Shown: piece after piece, positions 23,620 through 35,285 of the stretch | Layout: the number at the start of each line of letters is the position of its first letter | How positions within the stretch are numbered: position 1 is the first letter of the stretch | DNA from: Petrosia ficiformis | Lineage: Eukaryota; Porifera; Demospongiae; Haplosclerida; Petrosiidae | Direction: 5' to 3' | DNA length: 64,000 nt | Assembly: GCA_947044365.1 (NCBI GenBank) | Contig: OX345647.1 | Span: 5,270,510 to 5,334,509 of the forward strand | Position numbers and translations under genes: made by a program | The notes under the pieces: model-generated | Seen by the model: the letters and a program-made list of their open reading frames with translations, nothing else | Told to the model about the DNA's origin: nothing | Database searches by the model: none

Positions 23620-24315
23620 TCATGCAACATAATTATCCCCGTCTACACTTGACTCGTCTCTCCTGGGGTTTGGAGTTGATGTAGTCTCAGTACCAGTTAC
23701 TATCTTGATGGCAACTCTTTTGATGTCTTCTTTTCCAGTAACAAATGCTGACTTGTTATATTCACTGACTGTTGTACTATCCTCTGCAGTGCACTCCATT
23801 GTTTGCACTGGTTCAATATCTAAAACTCCAACATAATTATCCATGTCTACACTTGACTCGTCTCTCCTGGGGTTTGGAGTTGATGTAGTCTCAGTACCAG
23901 TTACTATCTTGATGGCAACTCTTTTGATGTCTTCTTTTCCAGTAACAAATGCTGACTTGTTATATTCACTGACTGTTGTACTATCCTCTGCAGTGCACTC
24001 CATTGTTTGCACTGGTTCAATATGTAAAACTCCAACATAATTATCCATGTCTACACTTGACTCATCTCTTCTGAGGTTTGGAGTTGATGTAGTTTCAGTA
24101 CCAGTTACTATCTTGAAGGAAACTCTTTTGATGTCTTCTTTTCCAGTAACAAATACTGATGATGTCGAGATGTTAAGGGTAGTGTTTGGTATACTTTGCT
24201 GTGTAGACCATTCCACAAGGGTAGTGCAATCTATGTTACACAGTGTGGACATCTCACTGGAGTGGTGTTGGGATTGTATTAAATTATGCCTCGTTTGGAG
24301 TCGATGCGACAGCAA
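23620..24315 (-). CDS. Repeat-ORF family, locus 6 (68-aa period)
   Basis: The longest member, 231 codons from the first ATG. The more likely start is the ATG at 24252 (MSTLCNIDCTTLVEWSTQQS), shared with locus 4. A leader is followed by three units with a 204 bp (68 codon) period, each with a VTGKEDIKR, TGTETTSTPN, DESSVDMDNYVG, EPVQTMECTAEDSTTVSEYN pattern. Different loci have periods of 63, 68 and 75 codons, always whole codons, which suggests the frame has been under selection. No known domain. Confidence 0.5.
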   Translation of the reverse strand: MLSHRLQTRHNLIQSQHHSSEMSTLCNIDCTTLVEWSTQQSIPNTTLNISTSSVFVTGKEDIKRVSFKIVTGTETTSTPNLRRDESSVDMDNYVGVLHIEPVQTMECTAEDSTTVSEYNKSAFVTGKEDIKRVAIKIVTGTETTSTPNPRRDESSVDMDNYVGVLDIEPVQTMECTAEDSTTVSEYNKSAFVTGKEDIKRVAIKIVTGTETTSTPNPRRDESSVDGDNYVA

Positions 24316-25059
24316 TCATCCGACAGAACGATATTCATGGTCATATAACATGAATATCATTATAAGCCCAGGAAGTGAGCCCACAATGATAGCAGCACGG
24401 AGAGGAAATAAAAGCAGAGTGGAGGGGGAAGAAAAGAGTGTCAGGGAGAGCCAACTGAAGCTAACATTCAGTCGTCACGACAAATACATAACATGAATAT
24501 TATTATGACCCCATAATGATAGTAGCACGGAAGGAAAATAAAAGCAGAGTGGAGGGGCAAGAAAGGAGTGTCAGGGAGAGCCAACCGAAGCTAACATTTA
24601 GTCATCACCACAACTAAATATGAACACAACTACCTTCTTTACATCACCTTCCTCCCCATCTCTATTAAGTATTCCAATAAAATCACCCAGTAGTGGAACA
24701 TAGGGTCAAACACTGTTTGAGGAGAGGAAGGAGGAACTGAGAAAAGGCTTATATGGTAGACTTAAAAATTATTGCAACCTGAAAATAAGTGTAATGTAAG
24801 TGGAATCCATGTAAAACCAATACTAGAAGCCACTTGTCACAGGGGCCCATATTTGTCTCATGTAACCAGCCCCTCCCACTCCACAAAGGTCCCAAGTGCA
24901 AAATCTCAGTAGGCGTGGCATAAACATACTCCAGAAATAGCCAAAGTTTTAATTTACAATTTTTTGCCTCTTAAGATGAAAAGGTGTAGCTAATATCTAT
25001 GAATTAACTCACTGAATAATGAATTAATAACAACATGACATAGTAATCAGTTACATGTA
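24316..25059. other. Spacer between repeat-ORF locus 6 and ELMOD copy B
   Basis: Shared with copy C (10680-11390). It contains two repeats of a block with AAATAAAAGCAGAGTGGAGGG (about 24400 and 24535), but no coding frame that is maintained between copies. Confidence 0.6.
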
Positions 25060-27698
25060 TTATGATAAAGAGAGTTTTATAGAGACAGGTCTTTCACACA
25101 ACTCTTTCTTCAGTTCAGTTGAGAATTGATCTTTAATACGAGGAAATGACATCACATTATCAGGTTTAGAGTCAAACCAAAACTGATTAAAATTATATGT
25201 TATGTAACCTAAAAATAGAAGATGATAGAATATTAATATAGAACATAAATAGAACATAAATAGAATATAAATAAAATAATTATAAATAGAGAATTAATGG
25301 AATATAAATAGAATATAAAATGACTTGATATGTAAATTAGATTGATAAAGTTTGAGAAGTCAAATCATTTAAGTTACTCTGGTTTTTCGGCATATCTCTT
25401 TGTCTGTCTGTATGTCTCTGTCTACATGTGTTTGTCAGTTAGTTTATTAATATCATAATTATATTCATTATCTTACAATAAGCCTCTAAGAAGTCCATTA
25501 GTGTAACAGCTTCTCTTTCTTGCGCTATTGTATAATAGTAATAATCCATTGTACCATTATTCAACCATGTGACCAGTATACTGGTAAGATTAATACCAGT
25601 AATAGCATATGGGTAGCTGGATTAATAAAACAAAGAATGAATAAGAATGGACAAATGAAATGCTTTTAATAGAGAGAACAATGGTGAATAATAATGATTA
25701 ACCAGTGGTCAGTAGGTAACTGGTTGATTTGTAACTAGTGATAGAGGTTAGTAGGTAATAGTTAATGGTGATAATATTTAATAGGTAACTTGTCAATTGG
25801 TAAAATAATGGTGATAATAATTTTGTGATAATGGTCCATTGGTTACTAACCCTTTGGATGGATGTTGTGAATTGCTCAACACTTTTCTTGCTTTATCATT
25901 ATACGTCTCAGCAAAATACCTACAAGAAGATCACATGTAATATCACATTGAATAACTAGTTTTCAAGACTTGTCAATCTGGTTGCAAATAAGACTTGCTG
26001 CAAAGATCTAAAGCAACATTCTAAATATAACATAATGCAAAAACAACACAAAGTACATAATAACACTGTGCTGAATGCAAGGAACCTACTATTAACATGT
26101 ACATGTATACATGGATATACATGTAAATGTATATAAGTACATGTACATGTACCTATGCAAAAACAACACAGTATATAATAACACTGTACTGAATGCAAGG
26201 AGCCTACTATTAACATGTACATGTATACATGGATATACATGTAAATGTATATAAGTACATGTACATGTACCTATGCAAAAACAACACAGTATATAGTAAC
26301 ACTGTACTGAATGCAAGGAGCCTACTATTAACATGTACATGTATACATGGATATACAATTAAATGTAGTTAAGTACATGTACATGTACCTATTATTATGA
26401 ACACTTGTATTTACTGTTGTATTAATAATTGTGTATGAATATATAACGAATGCTTACACAAGACAATGGAGTCCCAGTAAACCCATTCCTCTAAATTCTG
26501 TTGCTGGGTCGGTACCCTGGAAACCAATCTGTCCCCATTTTTTAGTAATACGTGATTCCAGAGCTACGTGTGGCATCAGAAGACTCCATAACTATGAACA
26601 GAAATATATATATCTATCTATCTATCATCCATCTATCTATCTCTGTCAATATTATTCATTCCATCCATTGATCCGTCCATCCATCCATCCATCCATTCAT
26701 CCATCCATCCATCCATCTATCTGTCCATTTATCCATCCATCCATCCATCGATCCATCCTCTTGTACCTTCATTAGCATTTGTTCATGTTCAGTATTCTCT
26801 TGTGAATATATTTCGGTACGCATCTTTTCTATCTCACTTTTCAATACATTCAATGAAATTACTTGCATCAGACAAGGGTTCAAACGAACAATAAAACTAA
26901 AGAAACACAAGATGCCCATCAAAAGATAAATTTTTAGATGGACAATATGAACAGAGCATAGAATCCCTCTATCCAGATAAGAGGGGTGTCCTCATTTTAG
27001 GGGCTAATTTATGTTATAAAGTTTGAAACATTTTTAAGTGTCCTTAATACAGGGATGTCTTCAATACAGGGGTGTCCTCAATACAGGGGTGTCTTCAATA
27101 CAGTTAGTTTAGAATAGAGGGATTCCAATGTATATATATAATCCTCATCTACCAGTGGAGGATCGCATATATCTCTGCTTACCTTGGGTCCTTATCTTTA
27201 CTGATTTTCTTTACTCTTAGGATAGTTTGTAAAGCAACTTCAGGTTGACAGTCTCCACTACCATCTCTGGAGATAGTACGTAAAGCCTAACGAGATCAGG
27301 AATGGATGGATAGATTGAAAGACAAATCAATAAATAGATGAATGGATAGATAGATAGATAGATGGATGGATAAATAAATGGACGAATATATTGATAACTT
27401 ATCATTACCTCACTTCTTGATGCCTTCAAAGATCCAGCTATAAACAAATTTATTAATGAATAATTCAACATCACCCATCCATGACAATGTGAATGTTGCT
27501 TCCATCCATCCATCTACTTATCGATCCATTCATCTATCCATCCACCCATCAATTCATTCATTGTGTACCTATTCTGGAAGATCTCTGAGGTAAGTAAGTC
27601 TCTCTCTGACATATTCTTTGAAGTTCACACTGCCCAGTAAATATTCTCAACATCCATTTCCATGATCTCCAAAACAACAGAGAAAACCACCCAGACAT
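25060..27698 (-). CDS. ELMOD: ELMO-domain protein (ELMOD1/2-like), copy B
   Basis: Eight exons (27698-27569, 27437-27409, 27286-27183, 26896-26767, 26591-26458, 25919-25851, 25616-25477, 25208-25060) join in one frame to 294 aa. Order along the protein: hydrophobic start [20 protein letters not shown] (residues about 20-29), a helical segment, then the ELMO domain with the [16 protein letters not shown] core, GINLTSILV, and [13 protein letters not shown] near the C-terminus. The conserved FRG Arg of the GAP motif is present. The gene lies 594 bp downstream of SZT2 on the same strand. Copy A at 1393-3868 has the same exon lengths, and both look functional. Confidence 0.9.
26039..26390. repeat. 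Three units of the about 120-bp repeat in ELMOD intron 5
   Basis: Units begin with AAAAACAACACA at about 26039, 26160 and 26278. Copy A has one unit fewer. Confidence 0.85.
26610..26760. repeat. (TATC)n/(CATC)n microsatellite in ELMOD intron 4 (copy B)
   Basis: Counterpart of 2735-2885 with a different number of CCAT units. Confidence 0.9.
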
Positions 27699-28291
27699 AT
27701 ATATTTATAATACCAGCCACACCCCTTTATTAAAACATTTCTGGGTGGTATATATGTGTATCTGGTTAGTCTGGCGTAGCCACACCTTCGCTTGGCAACC
27801 AGACTAGTATCTGGTTGCATGATAAAACGAATGTCCTCCGTACAGTTGAACTATTAAATACAAATCAATGAATTATTTTGATTGTCTACAAACACTACTA
27901 TAATTTGTACTCCAACTATGGAGTGTCCCCAAGTCTGGAGTGTCCATGTAGTGGAGAGAACACTGATCTTGTTAACGTACAATAATAATATTAGCGATAA
28001 TTACAATGCCTATAATTATGAATGTAGGCCAGTAGATATATCTTGACAAGGTATATAGTATTTTCCAATATTGCTTAATACATACCAGTTACTGCATCAT
28101 GCTTATAATAATGGTTTTGTAAATTAGTCTGTTGAGCAGACTGTCCCAATGTAAAAGCAGAGGCGAAAGGTCTGCTCATCAGGCTAGTTGTAAGTGTAGT
28201 GTGGTAGTTTATAATACATCGCTTTAATAATAATAATTAATAACTTAATTAATGAAATTATAATAAATTATATTCGTCACATTAAAATATT
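27699..28291. other. Spacer between SZT2 stop and ELMOD copy B start
   Basis: Conserved in copy A (3869-4404). On the minus strand, 28190-28090 reads like a short exon (MSRPFASAFTLGQSAQQTN...) with AG and GT borders and is well kept in both copies. It could be a 5' untranslated or alternative first exon of ELMOD, but nothing proves this. Confidence 0.4.
27767..27806. mobile_element. 40-bp insertion with TAGTCTGG/CCAGACTA ends
   Basis: Present in copy B and absent from the same place in copy A (about 3927). The insert starts TAGTCTGG, ends CCAGACTA, and is flanked by the direct repeat GTATCTGGT (9 bp) that occurs once at the empty site. This is a clean transposition footprint of a very small element; 9-bp duplications are typical of Mutator-like transposases. 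Confidence 0.85.
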
Positions 28292-31200
28292 TCATTTTTC
28301 ATTCCTACTTCCATTTCTCAATCTAGGTGATAAAGAAGGTGTTTCCTCTACTACACTAACCCACAAGTAACAACAAGCAAAGTTAATAACATCACTAATA
28401 TGTTGCTGTTCCGCTTCAATATTAGCCGTAAGGTTCCTTTCTTCGTAAGGTATTCCACCTTCTTTGGGCTTTCGATAGACGGCATAAAGTCCTTGTTGGT
28501 GTCCATCACGATCTGATATCAGCATTACAAACATGTCGTGCCATCCTTCATTTATAATTACCTTTGAGGAGGAGAAATAGGATGTGATGATTAGTACACG
28601 AGAGAGGAAGAAGGAGAGTGGGAGGAGGAAGAGGGAGAGAGGAAGGAGGAGTAGAAAGAAAAGAGAAAGAAGCGGAGAAGAGAGGGAAGAGAAAAGGAAA
28701 AAGGGGAGGAGGAGGAATGGGAAGATAAGGAGACAAAGGAGGAATGAAGAAGAGGCTTATGTCATTAAAGAGGAAGGCTTGTACTTTCTTCATGTAATAA
28801 TTAGAAACATGTTCACTTCTATAAATATAAAACTACACCCAACCCCTGATACTGCTGAGAATAATTTTACGATATCATAATGATGAAGATAGACTAATGT
28901 CTTACTGTATAAATATCTGTGCTATTTTCAAATGATTTAAAACTGTCGTTGAATCTTTCTTCTAGAGCTCTATACATATACAAATGAAAGAATGGAGGAG
29001 TATTGTCGTTAATGTTTATTGTTGTGGTCAATAAATATATAATGAGATTTATTGAATAGATTATATACATGTAATGTTCTATTAATAACATGTCTTGTTA
29101 TTGTTGTGGTCAATGAATATATAATGAGATACATGTATACTTTAGATTTTATAATCTATTGTATCTTATTATATATTTATTAACCACAACAAGACATGTT
29201 ATTAATAGGAGTATATAGTCTATTCATTCTATTGTATATCTCATTATATATTCATTAACCATAACATTATCATTTTATTTGTTTATAATCTTGTTTACAA
29301 TTGTTGTTGCTATGGTTACACAACATAAACTCACAGTATGAAATCTCTGTACCATCTTTTTGTCTGATTTTGTAAAGCTGTGAGTTTAGGATCAAAATGT
29401 TCCAAAGGGCTGATAGTTACTAATTGAAGTAATTCTTGAAACTCAGCACAACTCAATAAATGCATCTAATAATATATGAATAGATGAGAACACTTGCATC
29501 TATCTGTCAGTTTGTCTATCTATCTATCTATCTATTGATCTAGTAGAGCAATTGTATAGAGTTCCATGTATACATGTATGTCTATCTATTTGTCTGTTTG
29601 TCCATTCGTCTGTCTGTTCATCTGTCTGTCCGTCTGTCCGTCCATCCATCCATCTGCTCGTCCGTCCATCCATTCATCCATCCATCCACCATCCATCTCT
29701 CTATCTACTCACACTTGTTGGCAGCCCTCCATAAAGTACTCTCTTCCATAATTCATCTCGTCTTACATGACTCTGAGCAGCTTTCACTATATTCTCAAAA
29801 TGAGTCTATTAAGAATAGATTTCTAAATGATATGCGAGTCAGTGTATGTGTGAGTGTGTGTGCGTGCACATGTGGGTGTGTATGTGACTGTGTGAATGTA
29901 TGTGTGTGTGAGTGTGGTAAGTGTCTATGTTTGTGTGTATGTATGCATGTATGTGTGTTTGTCATTGATATACCTTTAGTCCCTCCATTTGTTCATCCAT
30001 TATAGTAGTATTCAATACTACTTGTGAAGCAGCTGAAGGTGTACTTAAACTCCCATATCCAAGTTTCCGACGATGATTACGAACTGAAAGATGTAACTGG
30101 CTCTGTTCTTCAACTTCCATACTTTCTTCTTCTTCACTATGTCTACTAGCCATCTTACGAACAGTAGAGGTTAGAGGAGAGTTCACAGTGAGACGTGGAT
30201 AAATCTCCAACTTATTTTTTAATAGCATATACAACTTCAAAGGAAGGATATTGGTAGGGGGACCCCCTCCATCAAGTACAGGTATTGCTAATAATATAAC
30301 ATCATAATCTTCACGCGTTTCATGTAAGATGCGGCACAGTTCAGGCGTGGTTGTTAGTCCCATTACTGAAGGAGACAAGTCGATCATTAGACAGTTATTC
30401 CATGCTGTTGAAGAGCCACACCCACCACTTGCATCTTGTATTACCTCAACTGTCTGTAATCCATACTCATTACAGTGTCCAAGTATGTGTGTATATAGAG
30501 ATTGTGATGATACTGACACTGGTACTGATATATTACCTAGGGGTGGGGGTGGAGGGAAGAAATTGTGTATGTATGTTTGTAAGTATATACTAGGATGTGT
30601 GTATATAGAGATTGTGATGATACTGACACTGGTACTGATATATTACCTAGAGGTGGGGGTGGAGGGAAGGAATTGTGTATGTATGTTTATAAGTATATAC
30701 TGGGGCAAGAAATAACAGCTGGTCAATGGACATTTTCTGAACATTTTAAAATGAATCTCCAAGTTTTATATAGTACATTACATAGCAGATCAAAATTTAG
30801 CACATATCCAATCAAATTTGATACCATATCTGTTGTTCTGCGTCATGCATGTACACGTACGTACTAATCAGTGTTCTGCCCAGGATATTTAAGAGTGGTG
30901 GTTGGATTCTACATTGCATTTAGTGCTGTTTATCCAGTATATACTTAATACTGTCTCAGTCTATATATGTATTATCTGAGAGGTAGTTAAGTTATTTAAG
31001 AGGTGGTTAATTCATCTAAATGGTGGTTTTTCCCGACCAGTGCCGACCAGCGTGGGCGAACACTGCTAATATTCATTTACTTCTCAGAAAGTATTTATCT
31101 TGTCTGTCTGTCTATCAACTGAAGTAGGCTTTAACAGCTGAAACGTCGCATGCAGTACTATTATTTTCCATAATAAATATTGATCTAGTCAAATTTGTGT

Positions 31201-33265
31201 CAGTATGTCTATCTGTCTGTCTGTCTGTCTGTATGTCTGTCATCTCTCTATCTGTTATGGCTTCTTCTCACCTGTGCATATTCTATTTCTGATAAAATTT
31301 GGTGGATTCTGATAATGATGACAAAACTTGTATAACAGGTTTCGCAGGTTCAGTTCCCCCTCTAATTCAAATCTACCCTGTATTATTTTAAATATACTTC
31401 TTATATGGAAATCGTAAGTGAATGAGTGGATGTGAATGAAATCTTTGATACGTCCACATTCCTGTGAGAATAGGCCTGCGACCTGTATGAGTATGAGAAT
31501 GAGGATTAATAAAACATCAAAGACCACACCCATAATAATTAAATTTGTCAAAAAGACAGATGTATCTTAATGGCAAAATAACAGTTACAATTACTATATA
31601 TATAGTACACGTAGTTAAATATTAGTGAATAACTGGTTACCATGACAACAGAACAACAACAATGGCTGCATGAAAAAAAACATTAGCACACTGCACTAGC
31701 TGGTTACCTCATAGCTGTGTGGAGGTTGGTTACTAAGGCGTGACCACTCCAAAGAGAACAGCTTTGCATTGAATACATCCTTTTTGAAAGACAGTTCAAT
31801 TAGAATGACACCACCTGTCCAGGATCTTTGAAGACACTTGTAAAATTCCAACAACTGGGTGGGTAAAGATGGGCGATGCTTTGGACGTGAAGAAGGCCTC
31901 TCATTGATTTGTCGAAAGTTGAGAGTTTGTAGATATGACATGTACTCGTTGATAAACGTCTCTCTAGTATTATTATACCAACTGTTTTCTCCTTCAAGAC
32001 TCTAAAGAAAGAAGAGATGATATGATGAAAAGATGAGAGAGAGAGAGATGGGAAAGAGGAATTATAATTAAAGGGAGAGGGAGAGAGAGAATTAAAGGGA
32101 GAGGGAGAGAGAGAGAGGGAGAGGGGATTAAAAGGAGAGGGAGAGAGGGAGAGGGAAAGGGGATTAAAGGGAGAGGGAGAGAGGGAGAAGGAGAGAGGGA
32201 GAGGGGATTAAAGGTAGAGGGGATTAAAGGGAGAGGGAGAGAGGGAGAGGGGATTAAAGGGAGAGGGAGAGGGGGAAAGGGAGAGGGGATTAAAGGGGGA
32301 GGGGATTAAAGGGAGAGGGAGAGGGAGAGAGGGAGAGGAGATTATAGAGAGAGGGAGAGAGGGAGAGAGGGAGAGAGGGAGAGGGAGAGAGGGAGAGGGA
32401 GAGGGAGAGGGAGAGGGAATTAAAGGGAGAGGGGGAAAGGGAGGGGGGATGCAGATTAATGGGAGAGGAGAAAGGAATGAGGATTAAAGGTAGATGGATG
32501 ATAGGATGACATTAGAAACAATTCCATATTACTTAAGGGCAAAGATCTTTCATATCCTTACCTGTACAGTGGGGGTGTTATGATCAGACAAGAGGATAAG
32601 AGGAGAGGAACAGTAATGAAGAAGACGTGAGGTATTTCTTAGATCTGTAATTAGATCTGAATTTACTGGAACTTGATCGTCTTTTTGATTTTTCCAAGAT
32701 ACAAATACCTGTATATATGTACATGTATACAGTGTACATACATTCATACATACACATATGTACATACATGTACATGTATGTATACATACAAATCTTTATG
32801 TACAAACCTTCCCAAACAAGTCCTTTTGTTTCTCTTTCTCTCGTTGACTAACAAAGGTTTTTCTAAACTGATGACCATGACGTGTGACAGGATCTGATGA
32901 GGGCGAACGAGGAAGAAGAGACGGAGGTTCATGATCTTGATAAAAGGCATCTAGCTCAAATTGAGCAACTACTCTTGTAGAGTGTAAATGATTAGAAGAC
33001 ATTTGCTGTGAGGAAGAAAGAAGTAATAAACTAATTAATATGAACAGACAAACAAACATAGAGATACATGTTTTGATAAATGGAGACACAGATACATAGC
33101 GACAGACAGACAGATAGACAGACAGACAAACACACAGGAAGACAGACAGACAGACAGATAGACAGACAGACAGACTGATAAATAGATAGACAGACACACA
33201 AACGAATATGCATTTACACACTTTCACATATACATGTTGACAGATTGAGACACATATACATAGCA

Positions 33266-33304
<39 letters not shown>

Positions 33305-35251
33305 TACTGACAGCCAGACTGACAGATAGATAGACAGACACACAAACAAATAAGCACTTACACACTTTCACATACACACATGTTGATAAATGGAGACACA
33401 GATACACAGCGACAGACAGACAGACAGACTGACAGCCAGACTGACAGATAGATAAACAGACACAAAAACGAATATGCAATTACACACATACACATGTTGA
33501 CAGATTGAGACAGAGTGACAGACAGACATGTGTACCTCAGATACAGGAGCCGTATTTATCACAAGTGAAGTTGTTCTTTGTACTGTATTACACTGCTTAA
33601 CAGCTGCTTGAGTAGATGAGGATATATCGGATGCTCCTGTGTGATGAAATAATCCCATCTTCTGTGATAAAATATGATGAAGAAAACCAGATCTTGTTTT
33701 ATGCCAGTCTACTAAACTTGTCAAACGGGTTTTAATTTGTCTTCCACAATCTTCAGATATATTATACATCCATACCTCCAACTAAGAGAAAAGGGAAATG
33801 TATAATATAGAAACAGACAGACAGACAAAGACAGACAGACAGACAGATAGACACAGACACACAGACACAGACACAGACACACAGACACAGACATAGACAC
33901 ACAGACACTGACAAAGACACACAGACATAGACACAGACACACAGACACAGACACACAGATACAGACACAGACACACAGACATAGACACACACACACATAG
34001 ACACACACACACAGTACCTTCCCATGGCCAACACATGCTAACACCATTCTTTGACGTGGTACATATATACTATGTTTCTTTGCAACAGCAACTAAAGGAA
34101 CCTTGCTTTCATCCTGCTGTTTCCATGACGACAGCGGTTGATAGAACTGAGCTTGAGACCAAAAGTACTCAGAATGTTTCGTATGGTCAGAAGGTTCTTG
34201 GCTCTCTTCCCATTGTTTTAGGTCCCTCCCAATCAATACATAACGAGTATTAGCAAGCTGATGTTCCGCAGAACTGGATATTGGTAACTTATCATTGGTA
34301 TCAACTGATAGGAATTGGAATGAGCCTTTTTCTAGTTTGAAGATTGAGAATGTTAGGTCTGAAGTACAGAAGGATGAGGAGGAAATGGAAGTTATGAGAA
34401 TCTTGAGAGTGTGTGTGAGTATTGTGTCAGTGACATATGTGGATGTCAGAGACCAGGCTTGATGGAAGATAGCTGGTGAGCCAAAATTATTAGCCAAAGT
34501 CAGAAATGATGTTATTAATTTTAAATACTCTTCTTCGAGAGTTCCTAACTGACCCATGTGAGCTTGTTTAGTGAGAGCCTCTTGACACACTTGAAGTCTC
34601 CTTCGTTTTTCACGCTGTTCCCAGTCCGGGCTTCCATCTATATCTTCCTCAAGGTTTGTGAAGCTCCTCATAGCTTCTGTCAGCTCTCGTTCAATTTGCT
34701 CATTACCTTGAGGAGACTCCAGAGTGGCATCAGTATATCCTACATTTGGCTCTACTTGTCCCATTGATCCACGAGACAAGGATGTAGTCCTTTGTGACTG
34801 AAGAAGGCCGGGAGATAGACGTCTCTCCATTTCCTCGTCTGATAAAGAAGCAATTGGTAAGTGAAGATAATGAGATTCGATTAGTAAGTCAGTCAAACCG
34901 AATTGCAGACGTGATACGAGTTTCTCTCTAAGTTCTGTCATACCAACATTCCCTCGTTCCCAAATATGCAGCGCTATTGAGAACCTATTGTCCTTATATG
35001 GAAATTCTTCTTTTATTTCTGTTTTAGTGATATCAGCGAACGATGGAATAGTTGAGAAACTGTGAGGAGGGTAGAGTCCAGGTTGTGGGGGGACAATTGT
35101 TCCTTCAGGAGACACAAGACTGGTACATATCAGAGCCATACCTGAATATAATATGTGTGTGTGGTTTACATGTATTAATTATTGAATCATAGATAGATAC
35201 ATACATGTACATACATACAAACATACATACATATATACATACATATATACA

Positions 35252-35285
<34 letters not shown>

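Larger units (their letters stand above)
23390..29077. repeat. Segmental duplication, copy B
   Basis: Counterpart of copy A (1-5118), and in its left part of copy C (9743-11405). This is the copy continuous with the complete SZT2 gene, so for the ELMOD-SZT2 part it is probably the ancestral arrangement. The right breakpoint at 29077 coincides with the left edge of the inverted repeat 29078-29209. Confidence 0.9.

Noticed and set aside
28090..28190. Exon-like segment between SZT2 and ELMOD (also in copy A)
   Set aside because: Good borders and conservation, but it cannot be joined in frame to either gene with evidence. Conservation is also expected from recent duplication.
33721..35139. 472-codon minus-strand frame extending SZT2 exon 31 into the ACAGACAC repeat
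   Set aside because: The extension encodes only repeat residues. A proper donor (GGGAAG/GTACTG) and an in-frame exon 32 give a better match to SZT2.
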